Source: Apus apus (Eukaryota > Chordata > Aves > Apodiformes > Apodidae). Taken from it: a stretch of 64,000 bases of DNA. This document shows positions 1 to 11,452 of this stretch, in pieces. A program made the translations under genes and the position numbers. How positions within the stretch are numbered: the first letter of the stretch is position 1; every line of letters begins with the position of its first letter. The notes under the pieces are model-generated. The model ran no database searches. It was not told the origin of the DNA and saw only the letters and a list, made by a program, of their open reading frames with translations. The stretch is taken from contig NC_067301.1 of assembly GCF_020740795.1 (NCBI RefSeq), positions 124,001-188,000 on the forward strand. Reading direction: 5' to 3'.

Positions 1-42
1 TTTTTGTTTAGGTTTTCCTGATTTGCTTTAAATGTCTTTCAG

Positions 43-1370
43 ATGTTCTGCGAACCAAGTTCTGGAGTCTGGAACTGCAGCAAAAGATGTCATTTGCAAA
101 CACGCTTCAGATAATCCCACTTCAGTCACTACCCCATCTACTGTGTCTCCTGCCATTCCATTTTCTATCACTGTGCCAGGTGAGTCATTGTATAATATTG
201 CTTACAGAGCTATAGAACTGTGACATGCTTTGAAATATACTGTAGTTCAATCACTCACCATTTAAAGAGGCCTTTCTTCTAGCCATTTCCAGTGTTGCAG
301 ACTTACCCAGAAGCAGATTTGGAGACAAAGTTGTCAGGTAATTCAAGGGCAGTAAAATTTTGCTGTGTAACATTTCTTAGAGAATGTTTGCTTCCTAGGG
401 AACAAGCTCCAGACGGATGTTATCAGAATTTCTCTTACTGCAGCTGGGCTGCTGTGCATAGTGTTTCTGCTGCCTTTGTGCATATGCTTCAGTATCTGGC
501 AGAAAAAGAAACTACATGCAGTCTTCAAGAAAAGTAAGATACATGGACTCTTCAATTTTTCTTTTTGAAAATAGACAGAAATCAGGAATCCAGGTTTTTA
601 AGTATCTTTCAAAGATGGTTGCAGATAGTTTCATTTTTTGGTCTTGTAAGTCAGAAACAACAACTGAAAGGAAAACAGTTTGGGAATTTTTATTGCAGAA
701 AGCAATTACCTGTGGGCATTCTGTCAACATTGCAGGTTAAGTGCATGCATATCCATAGAAATGAAGTGTATGTGGGAGGTGAAAAAGCTCAGCTAAGGCT
801 TGCTGGTCTGGTTAAGGGTCAGTTCATTTATTACTTCCAAGGGTCATCCTTAGCAGCCAGAATCCAGCACTGCCCAAGGGAAGCTCAAAATGTTCAGCAC
901 AAAGATGAGGTGGAATTACATCCAACATAGTTTACAGTTGGGATTTTTGTTTGGGTTTCTCTCTCTCTCTCTCTCCCTGTCCCTTTTCCTAGAGATAAGG
1001 ACCCCTTTCCTTGATCTTCTGTATAATTCTTAATTCAGGAGACAACAGCATTGCTCAAAAAAAATCTTAACAAGTATGATAAACTAGTTTTATCAGGGGT
1101 ATATGCTGTAAAGAAATAATTCCACATTACTGAATCATTTGGAATATTTTTTATTGCTGACTTCCTGCACTTGTGACTGAGGAAGGGGGAAATAAGGTGG
1201 CTGAATAAATACAACAGAAAGTAAACATCTGCTATTTTTCTTTAGTGCATGCCACACCTCAAGACTCAATTCAGGAAGATGCCTGCAGCTGCCGTTTTCC
1301 TGAGGAAGAACAAGGTGAATATCAGGATTGTGGCAAATCCACAGAATTCAGAGATCTTCTGGTGAACTAG
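43..1370 (+). CDS. TNFRSF9: TNFRSF9 (4-1BB/CD137), 3' coding part, three exons
   Basis: Coding exons are 43-179, 399-533 and 1246-1370 (stop TAG 1368-1370). Each has AG/GT borders, and all junctions keep phase 1. The first encodes the end of the last cysteine-rich domain (CSANQV...KDVIC) and a Ser/Thr/Pro stalk. The second encodes a transmembrane helix (LTAAGLLCIVFLLPLCICF) followed by a basic stop-transfer stretch (WQKKKLH). The third encodes the cytoplasmic tail with QEDACSCRFPEEE, which closely matches human QEEDGCSCRFPEEEE. SIQED and PEEE fit the TRAF-binding pattern of this receptor. The family member is a T- and NK-cell costimulatory receptor at the plasma membrane that binds TNFSF9 and signals through TRAF1/2. 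The N-terminal signal peptide and earlier cysteine-rich domains lie outside the window; 131 residues are visible. The tail runs past the human end, closing with EFRDLLVN. Confidence 0.93.
959..976 (+). repeat. (CT)n microsatellite in a TNFRSF9 intron
   Basis: About nine perfect CT dinucleotides lie in the intron between the transmembrane and cytoplasmic exons of TNFRSF9. This is a simple-sequence tract that is probably length-variable. Confidence 0.8.
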
Positions 1371-2560
1371 GAATTGGACTGTCAAGGTCAACCACATTTG
1401 AATTTCCTTTTGGAACACAGAAGAACCACCTGTTCACATAAATAGAGAGAATCTCAGCATCTGTGCCACTGAGGAAAAAGTGCACCTTTTTCCATCTCTT
1501 AACAAAATATAAATAAATAAAAAAAATCTAGTTTGCTGATTTTATTTCTCTAGAACTAAGAATCATATTTCTAACAAGTGGTACTTGGTCTAGATATATA
1601 AAGAAGTACTGCACTTAAAAGCAGTAATGGAAGGGCAGAAGGCTTTCTGGTCTCTCTTAAAAATGGTGTCTAAGCTATAATTTACATGCAGTCTGAAAGC
1701 ATTTGATGCTAAAGAAAGAGATCTGTAGCACAAAGTCCCATGTGACGCTTGTGGTCTCTGTTACCAATACCAGCCAGCCTTTTGAATCTAGAGCTGCAGC
1801 TCCTCCTAAACTTTGGCTCAAACCCAAGTCTTGGGTTTCATGTGCCAGTACAGATAGACCTTATTTCAGCTCCCATCAACCCTAGAACCAGATACCTGAC
1901 CTGACCACTGCACACTTTACATGTAGGAGAGAGGAAGCCATAAAAATCTGGAGCTGCAAAGAACTTCTTAGTAGCTTGGATCTGTTGTTGTATTACACTG
2001 ACTGGCTTAAGAGGCAGTGGAAACACTGAGAAAAGCTGTGGTTGACTTGATCTTAGAAATAGATGTTACTGTGCAGCTGGACTGCACCACCTTCAGTCCT
2101 GCATCATTCAACTTTGATCTTTTAGGTGACTTAGACTAAGTAAGTTGCAGACGTGATATATGCAGATGTGACACGTTTCTGGTACTATTTTTGTAACTGA
2201 GGTTGGAAAGGTTTTAACAACACACTGTATCTTTCTCTTTGATAAATTACTGTTACTTTGGTCTTAAAGAGAAAAAAAGAAAATGCATGTTTGAGTCATG
2301 GCATTTGGAACATGGTTTTTAACCTTTTCTTCAGTAAATGTTATTTAAAAAATATGTCATGTAAAAGGTGATTTCCCCCCCTTTGTGATTTCAACTTAAG
2401 AGAATGCTGTTCTTGTGTTGGAAGAATGACAGCAGATTGTTTTCACCAAACCATAATTTGATAAACCTGTATACAAGCAAATATAAAACAGTATGTGAGA
2501 AAACATGTCATACTGAAGCCTGAAATGTGAAGTGTGCTTAAATAAATCTTTTTATCCCTA
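1371..2560 (+). other. TNFRSF9: TNFRSF9 3'UTR with candidate poly(A) signals
   Basis: Non-coding, AT-rich sequence follows the TNFRSF9 stop. AATAAA occurs at 1512-1517, again overlapping at 1516-1521, and at 2541-2546. Either a short (about 150-nt) or a long (about 1.2-kb) 3'UTR is possible. The sequence alone cannot say which is used. Confidence 0.5.
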
Positions 2561-3458
2561 CCCCAAGTCTCTTCTCCATTAGTACTTTCAGCCACAAGAA
2601 CTAAGTGACTATTACATCAAGTTCACAAACTTAAAGAGGTGAACAGAACACATGAAAAGCCAGCAGTCTGTAAGTCAGAGCGTGAACTTTGCACCAGTGG
2701 ACAATAAAAATAGAATAGCTCTGCTTGTGATTAGTTTCTATTCCACACAAGGTATGAGAATTAATGTACACATTCTGTAAAAACTCAAAACTGGCATTTT
2801 CTCCTTGGGGAAAAAAAGAGGTATCAGCTGGAATTTTACATTTTGTTAGTGCATTCTACATATAATCTGAAATACTCTGAAGACAGTGCAAAACCCTTAT
2901 TTTCCTTCTCTGTACTTGAAGCAGAAGTAAATCTACTTACTGAAAAAAGAGGAGCAAAGCCTGACTGTCCATAGTTCAGAACCAGGGCTGTGCAAAACAA
3001 GTATTTTTTGGTGATGACAAATAATTCATAGATTATATGTATCCTGGCTTCACAGGGAGCTTTTATTGAGCATACAGATTAATACCTGAAGAAACTTACC
3101 AGATCATGCAGCAGATTAGTCCTTCTAACTATTTGAGCTCTAAGTGTTGTCTGCTTTCTGTGAATGTCTTGTTTCTCCACAGTCTGTTTTAATTTATTAT
3201 GTAGCAAGCAAAGAGAAACTGGGAATGCCATGACAACTCTCAAGCAGCCCAGGTGGCTGAGGATGAGGTAAAAGGCCAGATGCAAGCTTTTTGCATTTCC
3301 ACTTGTTTTTCTTGGAAGTCAGAAAGTATCCTCTTAGCCAGACTACGTGGAGGCCTAGGTGATGTCAGGCGGAATTCTGAAGGCATGGAAAAAGGAGACA
3401 AATCCTCTTTAAAGTTAAGTTTAAGCAGGGGAACCTGCTGCTTTTTTATTGCTTCCAG

Positions 3459-3572
3459 AACCAGCACCATTTCCTGGCACAGTAATTAAAATTGTATTTG
3501 TCACATGTCTTGGCTTCATCATTGGCTTCATCATTTCTTGCAAGAGTTGTGTGGCAAAGGAAAGCAAAAGGT
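3459..3572 (+). other. Exon-like open segment encoding a possible transmembrane helix (unproven)
   Basis: A pyrimidine-rich stretch ending in CAG (to 3458) precedes an open frame reading EPAPFPGT, then IVFVTCLGFIIGFIISC and a lysine-rich CKSCVAKESK. This looks like a single-pass membrane segment with a stop-transfer sequence. It starts in phase 1, the same phase as the TNFRSF9 transmembrane exon. A possible donor AG|GTTTGT lies at 3573. The hydrophobic run comes partly from a duplicated GGCTTCATCATT. No cysteine-rich ectodomain exons were found between TNFRSF9 and this point, so it could be chance, a relic, or an alternative exon. Confidence 0.2.
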
Positions 3573-4230
3573 TTGTAGCAAAAGGTTTTCTGGCCCTCAC
3601 CTCCCTCTCTTCTACAGGCATGCTTGTGTTTCTGTATTGGATACCTCTGGATGACAGAGACTCTGAAACTTCAATAGCTCCTCTCAAACATAAATACTGT
3701 GTAATTTTTTAAAAAGCAGAATGTTGTTTCTTATTTTCAGTGTTTCTGTCAGATCCTTCATAGGACAGAAGCACAGTCTTCTCTGACAATCATTCTGATA
3801 CTAACACTAATGATGCAAAAACCTCCACAGGAGATGGTCCACTCTGAGGAGACTTAACAATTAGGAAATAGTATCCAAACAGGCAACTGGTAACACTCCA
3901 TTTACCTTCTAAACAGGTGATAAAAAGTCAAGGTAAGTTTCACTATTATAGATAGTCTTATTCTATCACGAAGTATTACCCCAGTTCCTCGCCCAGCTAC
4001 GAACAAGCCTTCCTTCATCCATTGCTTTCTTCAGTCTGTCAAAGGAAGTTCTCCATCCCACAGGTTGTGTGTTAGCTGTGCATCAGGAGCAGGTGGCTGA
4101 GCACCCTTCTGTCCTTGGAACTGGCACAAAAAAGACTGTTGGATACCATCATTTCCCTCACTGTAAATAAGAACTGGAATGGGATACTACAGGCATGCTC
4201 TAGGCTTTGTAAAGCAACCCACTTCCTCAG

Positions 4231-4370
4231 CTGAGGAGGCCAACAATATAGATGACCTGTTACAGCCAGAAATACCTCATCCCCCTCTCCAGCTTAAGGA
4301 AGGAGGATTGTCACAAGGACTAGTGGAGAAATGGATAGAACCAGAGCAGGAACATAAAGGACCAGTTTGA
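4231..4370 (+). other. Exon-like open segment with acidic/proline-rich tail (unproven)
   Basis: CTTCCTCAG is followed by 46 open codons and a TGA at 4368-4370. The frame enters in phase 1. The predicted peptide (EEANNIDDLLQPEIPH... to EPEQEHKGPV) has a coding-like composition and one PxQE-type TRAF motif (PEQE). I recognise no specific family. It may be a terminal cytoplasmic exon, a relic or chance. Confidence 0.2.
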
Positions 4371-6118
4371 GGGTTGTTCTTTGCAAAGATGTGCAGCATT
4401 TCCTCTCCTGGTCTTACATATCCTTCACCTTCTGCAATATGAGTGTTCTTCTTAACCAGAGGGTTGTTCTGCATTTTAGAAGAAAGGAGGTATGCAACTG
4501 GCAGCAAGACCATGAAGAGAAAAGGCAGGACTGTGCTAGAACAAGCACAATAGATACAATAACCTTTCCTTGTGATATACGTCCTAATCCCACTCTGCCA
4601 AGCATGGAAACCATAAGCTTAAAATGCACAGGTGAATTTTTCTTATTTCCATCTCTCTTCTGCAAATCCTGCTCAGAAGTAACCAGCTGGTCCTGTCTGT
4701 TACAAGCCTTACTCATAAAAAATACATATGCAGCAAAGGAAGAGGAGTGCCAGGCTACATACTGACTACTCTTCAGAACTCTCTTATATTGTGAATCTGC
4801 CTTGGGAACTTTTGCAGGAAAGAGGATTTTTCTCCCATTACTTAGTTCCAGTGTAGAAAGAAACAGTCAATTGCCAGATCAGAAGACAAAGATCTGGTAT
4901 CTGCTTCCTTCACCTCCATTAATTCCTGCTCCTGTTGATCACTTCCATCCCTGGGGTCAGCTTTCCTCTTTAGTCAAGCTCAGTCAGAAAGTCAGTCATC
5001 ACAGAGAAAATCAGTTAACACTTGTAGCAGGAATTATGTGATAATGGGGAATCAATCTCTTCAGCAGCGAAGGGAAGATTCTATATGGCTGACTGCCAAG
5101 AAACATATATTAATTTACAAAATAACCTTGAAAGAACTGCTTTAAACCTCAAGTTGCTCAGTGAGATCTATGCCAACTTTCCCCCTGTTAAGTGCACGTA
5201 TTTGTCCTGAAATGTGAATCACCGAGCTTGCAGAGGTTCCATTTAATTAACACAAAAACTCCAAGTAGTGAAGGATTAAGGGGATTATGCACTTGGAAAG
5301 CACAGTAAAAAATTAAAGTGTGCTTTTGTGAGCCATTCATTTACTGCCTACGCTAAGTAGGACAGTTAAATGCCAATGATTATTAGGATACCTCTTTAAT
5401 TAGACAGTGGCTCCTGCCCACACACTGAACTTCTACATAACTACCTGAAACTTGTCCTCTAATATCAGCTGTGGATATTAGTGATAAGTAATCCTAAGTC
5501 CCTATGGTAAAAACAGGAAGAACAGGTGTACATCAAAAAAACTGGACAGAAAAATAAAGCAAAGCATAAGGACACCTCTGACAAAATTCCCTTTGTTCCA
5601 TCCCCACTATAGATGCAAAACTACCACAGCAGTCACCCTGTGGCTCTGCAGCCAGTCACTCTCTGCCCCCTCTCCATAGCCCTGTGCTGAGGTGGAAACG
5701 GGACCCAAACTATCCCTCTAAAAGCTCAGGCAGAGGAACAGTGCCAGGAACGTAACAGAGCACAAGCAGAAAGGGAGAAGAAAGGTAAACTGGTACGAGG
5801 GATGGAACAAGGAGCAAGGAAGGGCAAACAAAGTGATTGCCACATAGAAGCCCCATGAAGGTCAAAATCCTGCACAAAACGCTTTAGCTGCAGTTTCAGA
5901 GAGTTAAATGAGGTAACAAGGGCAGATCTTCCAAGCTTCCTAACATGAGGAGAAGCCCTGACTGCTTCTAGAAATGCCAAGACAGCACAGGCATTAGGAC
6001 AAGGAAGAAGATGGTCATATAAACAAGAAAGCAGAGCAGATCAAACGACTCTTCATGCAAAATCATTCAAGAGTGAAGACTCTGTCCTGACCTGTCTGCT
6101 TTACTTTGATCCACAGAA

Positions 6119-6223
6119 TTGTTGCGGTGTTCTTCAGTAGACCCAGCTTCTGATGCAGTTCCAATACCAACAGTGATGCTGACTCCTATCAGTGAAGCTA
6201 CTCAGGAAAAAAGTGATCTCTAA
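6119..6223 (+). other. Exon-like open segment ending in TPISEATQEKSDL (unproven)
   Basis: A pyrimidine-containing acceptor (TTTGATCCACAG) precedes an open phase-1 frame reading LLRCSSVDPASD... to a TAA at about 6221-6223. ATQE fits a TRAF-binding tetrapeptide. It is too short to be listed as a gene and has no recognised homologue. Confidence 0.18.
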
Positions 6224-9200
6224 GGAACACCTCCTCCAGAGGAAAAGCCCCTTGACCTTACTTTAATCATTCTTCCCAAAAGGCAAGAGAGTTCTTTGGC
6301 TGATAAAGGTTTATGTGCACAAGAAGGGCAGAGAACTAAAACCTTTTTCAGATGAGAAAAATGGAAAACACAACAAACAATCAAAACCAACACCCCCCAG
6401 TTACTTTTCCCCTGTTTAGTGATCTTTTGGATGCCCTAAGCCTAACCCCACGGCAGGTTTTCCCCCAGTGCCGCTCCAGCCCTTTCACGAGGTTTCTCAG
6501 CGCCATCTCCTGTCACCAGCAACCTCCAACCCACCGAGGGACCAGCAGGGCAGGTTTCTTTCCTTTGAAACGTACTCTGAAAAAGCACAGTACCTGTTAC
6601 TAGTCGAGGCACACTGGCTAGCTGTTAAAAAATACAGCCACCCAAAAGTTAATCTGTTCAGAAAACCAGATAAGAAAATGTATTAACCTATCCCATTTCT
6701 TTTCTCAACAGTTCTCTCTTCATGCTCCCCGCACCAGGGAGGAAAGGATTGGTGCACTGTGTCTAGGATCAGAGCTGATTTGGATTACTCTGGATTATTT
6801 GGAAGGTCAGTAGAAATCCAGTACTTTGCCTTGAAAATGCGTAACAACAGACTTCTCTGCAACAAAGCAGCTTGAACTGGAAACTTGTACTGCTGCAGAA
6901 GCAGATGTGCGCCTCCAAAGAAAAAGAGCCCAAGTCTCCAGCTTGTTCTATAGCTAGGACTGATAAAATTAGAGTGTACATATGGAGAGACACTGACTAA
7001 CAGCCTATGCCTCTCAACAAAGCTGCTTTGCACTCCTTTCTGTGCAGTATGCTGACCAGAAAAATGAGATATGCAAGTTTTTATTCTGCTTTTGTCCAGA
7101 TCTTAATTTCCTATTAGCATTTAACAGATTAGTTGGAATACCTTGGGAGAGTGGAAGAAAGTTCCATTCTTGCTACACGTGTTCCTGTCTTTCCTTATAC
7201 CGTCTGCTCTCATAATTTCAGTTTAAAAAATAAACTGTAATTGCATAGTTAGTTCCATTACGTTTTTTGTGGAAGAAACCTTATTTCAAGATCTGGTCTC
7301 TCCTCCCCTGTGTGGGGCTGCATTATCCAGAATCTGGTTCCCATAAGATATCAGTGTGCTGTATTTCCAAGCTCCAGTCATGCCAGACTTACTTTCCTCC
7401 ATGGCAAACAGCTTCAGTTTACTAATTCTGTAGAGCTGAGAGGACAGTGAATTAAGGACCAGTTTGTCAAGCTTCACTTGTAGAATATATCCAGACTACA
7501 GTGTGCCACCCAATAGGGCAAAAAATCAAGAGGTTTTTTTCCTCCAAAACTGGTGGAAACTATACTACAAAGAAGCAGTATTTTGGCAGCTGTGATCCTG
7601 CACTCGAGAGCTCCTAGACTGCTTGCCAATTCTGTAGCAAAGTAAAATATCTTCAGAAAAGGCCTATGGACCTGCCATCTTCATTTATGCATAGCTATGT
7701 GTTCAGTTAACCACACATACCTATGCACCTTCAGCCCACCACAGAAAACCTAGGTCAGAACCTCTGAGAGATGTTATGTAAGTTCGAGAGAACATCAGAA
7801 GACAGAAATACTGCTGTGCATACCCAAATATACAATATACTGCTAACTGGTTAAACAGAACATATACCACACGAGCTACATTAGAGCCTGCACACAGTGG
7901 GAAGAAGCAGCATTTTCAAAACAGGAAATTAACTGCAAGTGCCTCAGTTAAGATCAGTTTTCTCCTTTGATCAACTGAGTCTACCAACAGGCTATTTTCA
8001 GTACACCTTAAAATACAGAGTATGTAAGGCAATGCAAGTAGAAAAAAAACCCTTATTGCACATATGGTCTCATAATGCAGCAATTTCAGTATGCAAAATA
8101 GATCTAATAATCATGCTACGAAGCTGAACAATTAGCTAAAATTAGAAATTTAAAGTTAAGTTCTTAGGTGTTAATGAGGACATGTATCTGCTAAACCAGC
8201 AGTGACAACAAAGCAAAAGCAAAAACCCCCAAGCCCCTAAACAATAAGCTAGACCCTAGCAGTGAAGTAAATAACACTACAAATATTTTTCCTCTCTCAC
8301 CAGCCAACACGTATAACTCACTGAAAGAAGATGTCAAAGTTAAGTAGTTAAAAATTCTAGTAAAATTCAAGAAAGATCTGGACATTTATATAATAAGCAG
8401 CTCATCTGCAATTGCAGTGTCAATACAAAAAGATTCTATTGCATGCCTCTCTTCATGTAAATTAAATTCAAGCCAAGAAGTGACACCAAAAGCTATATCC
8501 TAAGAAAAAGTCCCTCATACAAACGCTACTGCAAAATCATGTCTTCTCTGAAATTCCTGCTTTTCGCAAATGTCACAATACTTGACTAAAACAACTACTC
8601 ACATTTAGTTATAAAGCACTTTTAAACAGGGGAAAAAACTTTTGCATTATAGATTAGATGTCATCCTTAGTCTCTTAGTCAGAAGGTTGATAATTTTGGA
8701 GGCTGTTTTTAGTTGGGGTTTTTGTTTGGTTTTTTTTAAGTTTTCTTGACTCAATTAGCAACTTATTCTTCACAAGTCATCATTTAAAACCAAGAATAGT
8801 TGTTTCTTCTGACAATTAAGGATAATATTTTATGATAGGATAACATCCTTACCTTACTTAACAGTTATTATTTAGAGTTTGCTCAGTAATTTATCTGGAC
8901 TACTGCCGCCCTGTTACTTTAAATGGAAGAACCTGTTAGCATAGATAAGAACTTTAAAAAGTTCCCCCACAAAATAGTCGTTTTGATAAATATTAGGACA
9001 GTTTCTTTCAAGTAAATTTTCAAGTTTTCAAAGTGCAATTCACATTTACTTCTCTCACCCATGTATTCAGGGGTTTGTACTTTTGTTTCAGATGAGCTGT
9101 TTTCTTGCTTTGAATGATGATGTGTCCACTGTCCCCTCAGGAAAATGCCTTTGACATTTTGGTAGAGGAGTGTCTAAGTGACAACTGCAAATCTGAGCAA

Positions 9201-9834
9201 AGGCAATAAGCTGCAGGCAAGTTGCCCAACTTCCACATGACGCACTTCACGATGGCTCCAAGAGGCCGAGTCTTCCTTGAGAGAAGACAAAGGACGTAAG
9301 TTGCTTGTGAAGAGTGCTTCATTAGCTTTCCTTGGAGGATGCTCAGAGAGAATATTGATAATACCATTGTCATTGATAACTCACTGAAGGAGAAGCATTT
9401 GTACAGCGCATCCAGCACCAATAGTGAGATCATGCATCAAATCAGACCTAATCACTGTCTGCAGTTTTGGAACGAAGAGTTGCATGACTCAGATGAGGAG
9501 AGAGAATTCCTCTCTACCTACTTAATTCTCTTGTAGGGAAGCACAGGTAAAGATGCATATAAAATGTGTAAGGTTAATTCTGCAGAGAAATTTTTTTGTC
9601 ATATCCATTCCTTTCAGCAGAGAGAAGTCCAGAGAAACAGCATTTGCAGTCAGACACCTGCAGCATGTGTTCTATAAATCAGTACTAGACCTCTCTGTAC
9701 ACACAGGACGACAGAAAAGTTTAGGCTGAAAGGACTCTGAAGGTCATCTCCCACCTCTCCCATAACCCACCCTCTGCATTCAAAGCATCTGAACTTGTAT
9801 GGGGATGCTCAGGGATTTGTCAAGATTAGTTTTT

Positions 9835-9985
9835 AAATTCTGTCCCGTTCCATCCTTGAAGCTATTAAAATCTAACTGGAAACACCTCTAAACAAACTGC
9901 TCTGGCTGACCCTACTTTGAGTGGCAGGAGGGCTAGACTAGATGATTTCCAGAGGTGCCATCCAACTTCAACCATTCTGTGATAC
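9835..9985 (+). mobile_element. CR1 LINE 3'-end fragment
   Basis: The segment carries the typical CR1 3' tail. It reads GGGCTAGACTAGATGATTTC, then a CAACTTCAACCATTCTGTGAT end. It is 5'-truncated and in + orientation. The block just upstream (about 9712-9780, GGCTGAAAGGACTCTGAAGG...) may be part of another degraded CR1 in the opposite orientation. Similarity was judged from memory of avian CR1 consensus sequences. Confidence 0.7.
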
Positions 9986-11341
9986 ACAGAGTCCATAGCT
10001 TTCCTGGACAACCTGTAAATAATGCATCTGTGGGGCATGCTCTCCTTGAATTAGAGCTGCAGTAGAAATACAGGTGTTCTATATGACTGACATAGCTAAT
10101 TTGAAATTAGTCCTATAAGCCACAGAATTTATAATATAAAAAATAATCTTCAACGGGAAATGTTAATAAAGAAAAAAGGAAGCAGATAAATTCACTCCTT
10201 TTGCAACTTTCTACAAAATTCAGCATAGGGAAAGAACTTTAGTAACATTAGTTGGATTTTACAGTATTTTGAAGAGCACTTAAAAGGCACAAACATTTGG
10301 TTAAAGAGGCAGGAAAGGAAGTTACCAAGCCTCAACTTATTATGAGCCTGAACAGGCATAATCTTCTCACCACCTAAAGAAAATTAAATTGTCATAAACT
10401 TTTTTTATTTTCAAGGCTATATGCAGTTCGATATGATGCTTCATAGAGAACCAAGATAAGGGACCAGTTCAGTCAGTCCTTGCTCTTGGATATGAAAAAT
10501 GAAATTATAAGGAGAGAAGACAAAACATGCTAGATGGAGGGAAATAAAGACTAAAGTTATGAGACTACATACAGCAACTACTGTGTCAGCATTTAGTAAA
10601 AGGCAAACAGGGAAGAACGCTAGCTAGCACACGCAGAATTAAGTAGTGAGTTCCAACTGAGGGAAATGGAAGATAAGTGAAATGGAAAAGGGTCTCCCTA
10701 GTCTACTGAGGTACCTGTGTTTAATATCAACCAAAGTGGTTTATATGTACCAAGTAAGTCTCCAGATGGAAGCTGTACCTTCTCTGCCAAGACAATTCTC
10801 TAGGGCAACATTGGATTAAGTCTTCTTAAATAAATTGACGTGAAATGATACAAGGAAAAAAAGAAAAATTAAACTCCCCTAAAGTTCTTTTTGTAAATTA
10901 ACTAGATGTTTTAACTCCCCTTCTCTTTTACTTTTTCTGGCACAAGTACCCCAAATACAACACAACACATCCATCCATCTCACAAGAGGAAAAAAAAAGT
11001 GCATTTCATATCAGATGCTTTGCGTCAAGCCTGCTAAGGCTCATAAATCAGCTGTCTTATTGCCCTGGTCATTTCAACCATCTGACCCTTTTGTTAGCTC
11101 ATGATTTATAACTGGAAGTTACTTTTTTTTTAATGCCAGATTTATAAACTTTACTGTGCTTGGTTTGATATAATATCCATTTTGTACACCAAGCTCACCA
11201 AGCTGTAAGACAGTAAATTTATTGTCTATGAACTGTTACCTTGAAAAATTACATCAATGCAAAGTGGTTTCCATTTAGAATCAATGGCCAATAAATTCAT
11301 TGTTGTTTTTTTTCAAGGGGGCGAGAACATGATGCTATTTA

Positions 11342-11364
11342 TGAGGTCATGAGCAGCTATATAA
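11342..11364 (+). promoter_or_regulatory. UTS2: UTS2 core promoter: TATA box with CRE-like element
   Basis: TATATAA at 11358-11364 lies 89 bp before the UTS2 start codon, so transcription should begin near 11388 and give a 5'UTR of about 65 nt. Just upstream, TGAGGTCA (11342-11349) differs by one base from the cAMP-response element TGACGTCA. The CRE role is inference. Confidence 0.65.
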
Positions 11365-11452
11365 CGGGTGAAACTGGGAGCAGAGGCTCAACAGTCAGAC
11401 AGGAGTTCTGAGTTACAGGGTTAGACAAAGACAAAATATATTCAACACAGCA

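Larger units (their letters stand above)
2561..11340. other. TNFRSF9-UTS2 intergenic region
   Basis: No established gene was found in this 8.8-kb AT-rich stretch. It contains three exon-like open segments on the + strand (near 3459-3561, 4231-4370 and 6119-6223), a CR1 tail near 9.84-9.99 kb and a G/T-rich tract near 8.70-8.74 kb. The rest shows no long open frame with family resemblance on either strand. Confidence 0.6.

Noticed and set aside
301-337. Possible 37-bp exon with AG and GT borders between the TNFRSF9 stalk and transmembrane exons
   Set aside because: Including it shifts the frame and destroys the transmembrane segment; the exons at 179 and 399 join in frame without it.
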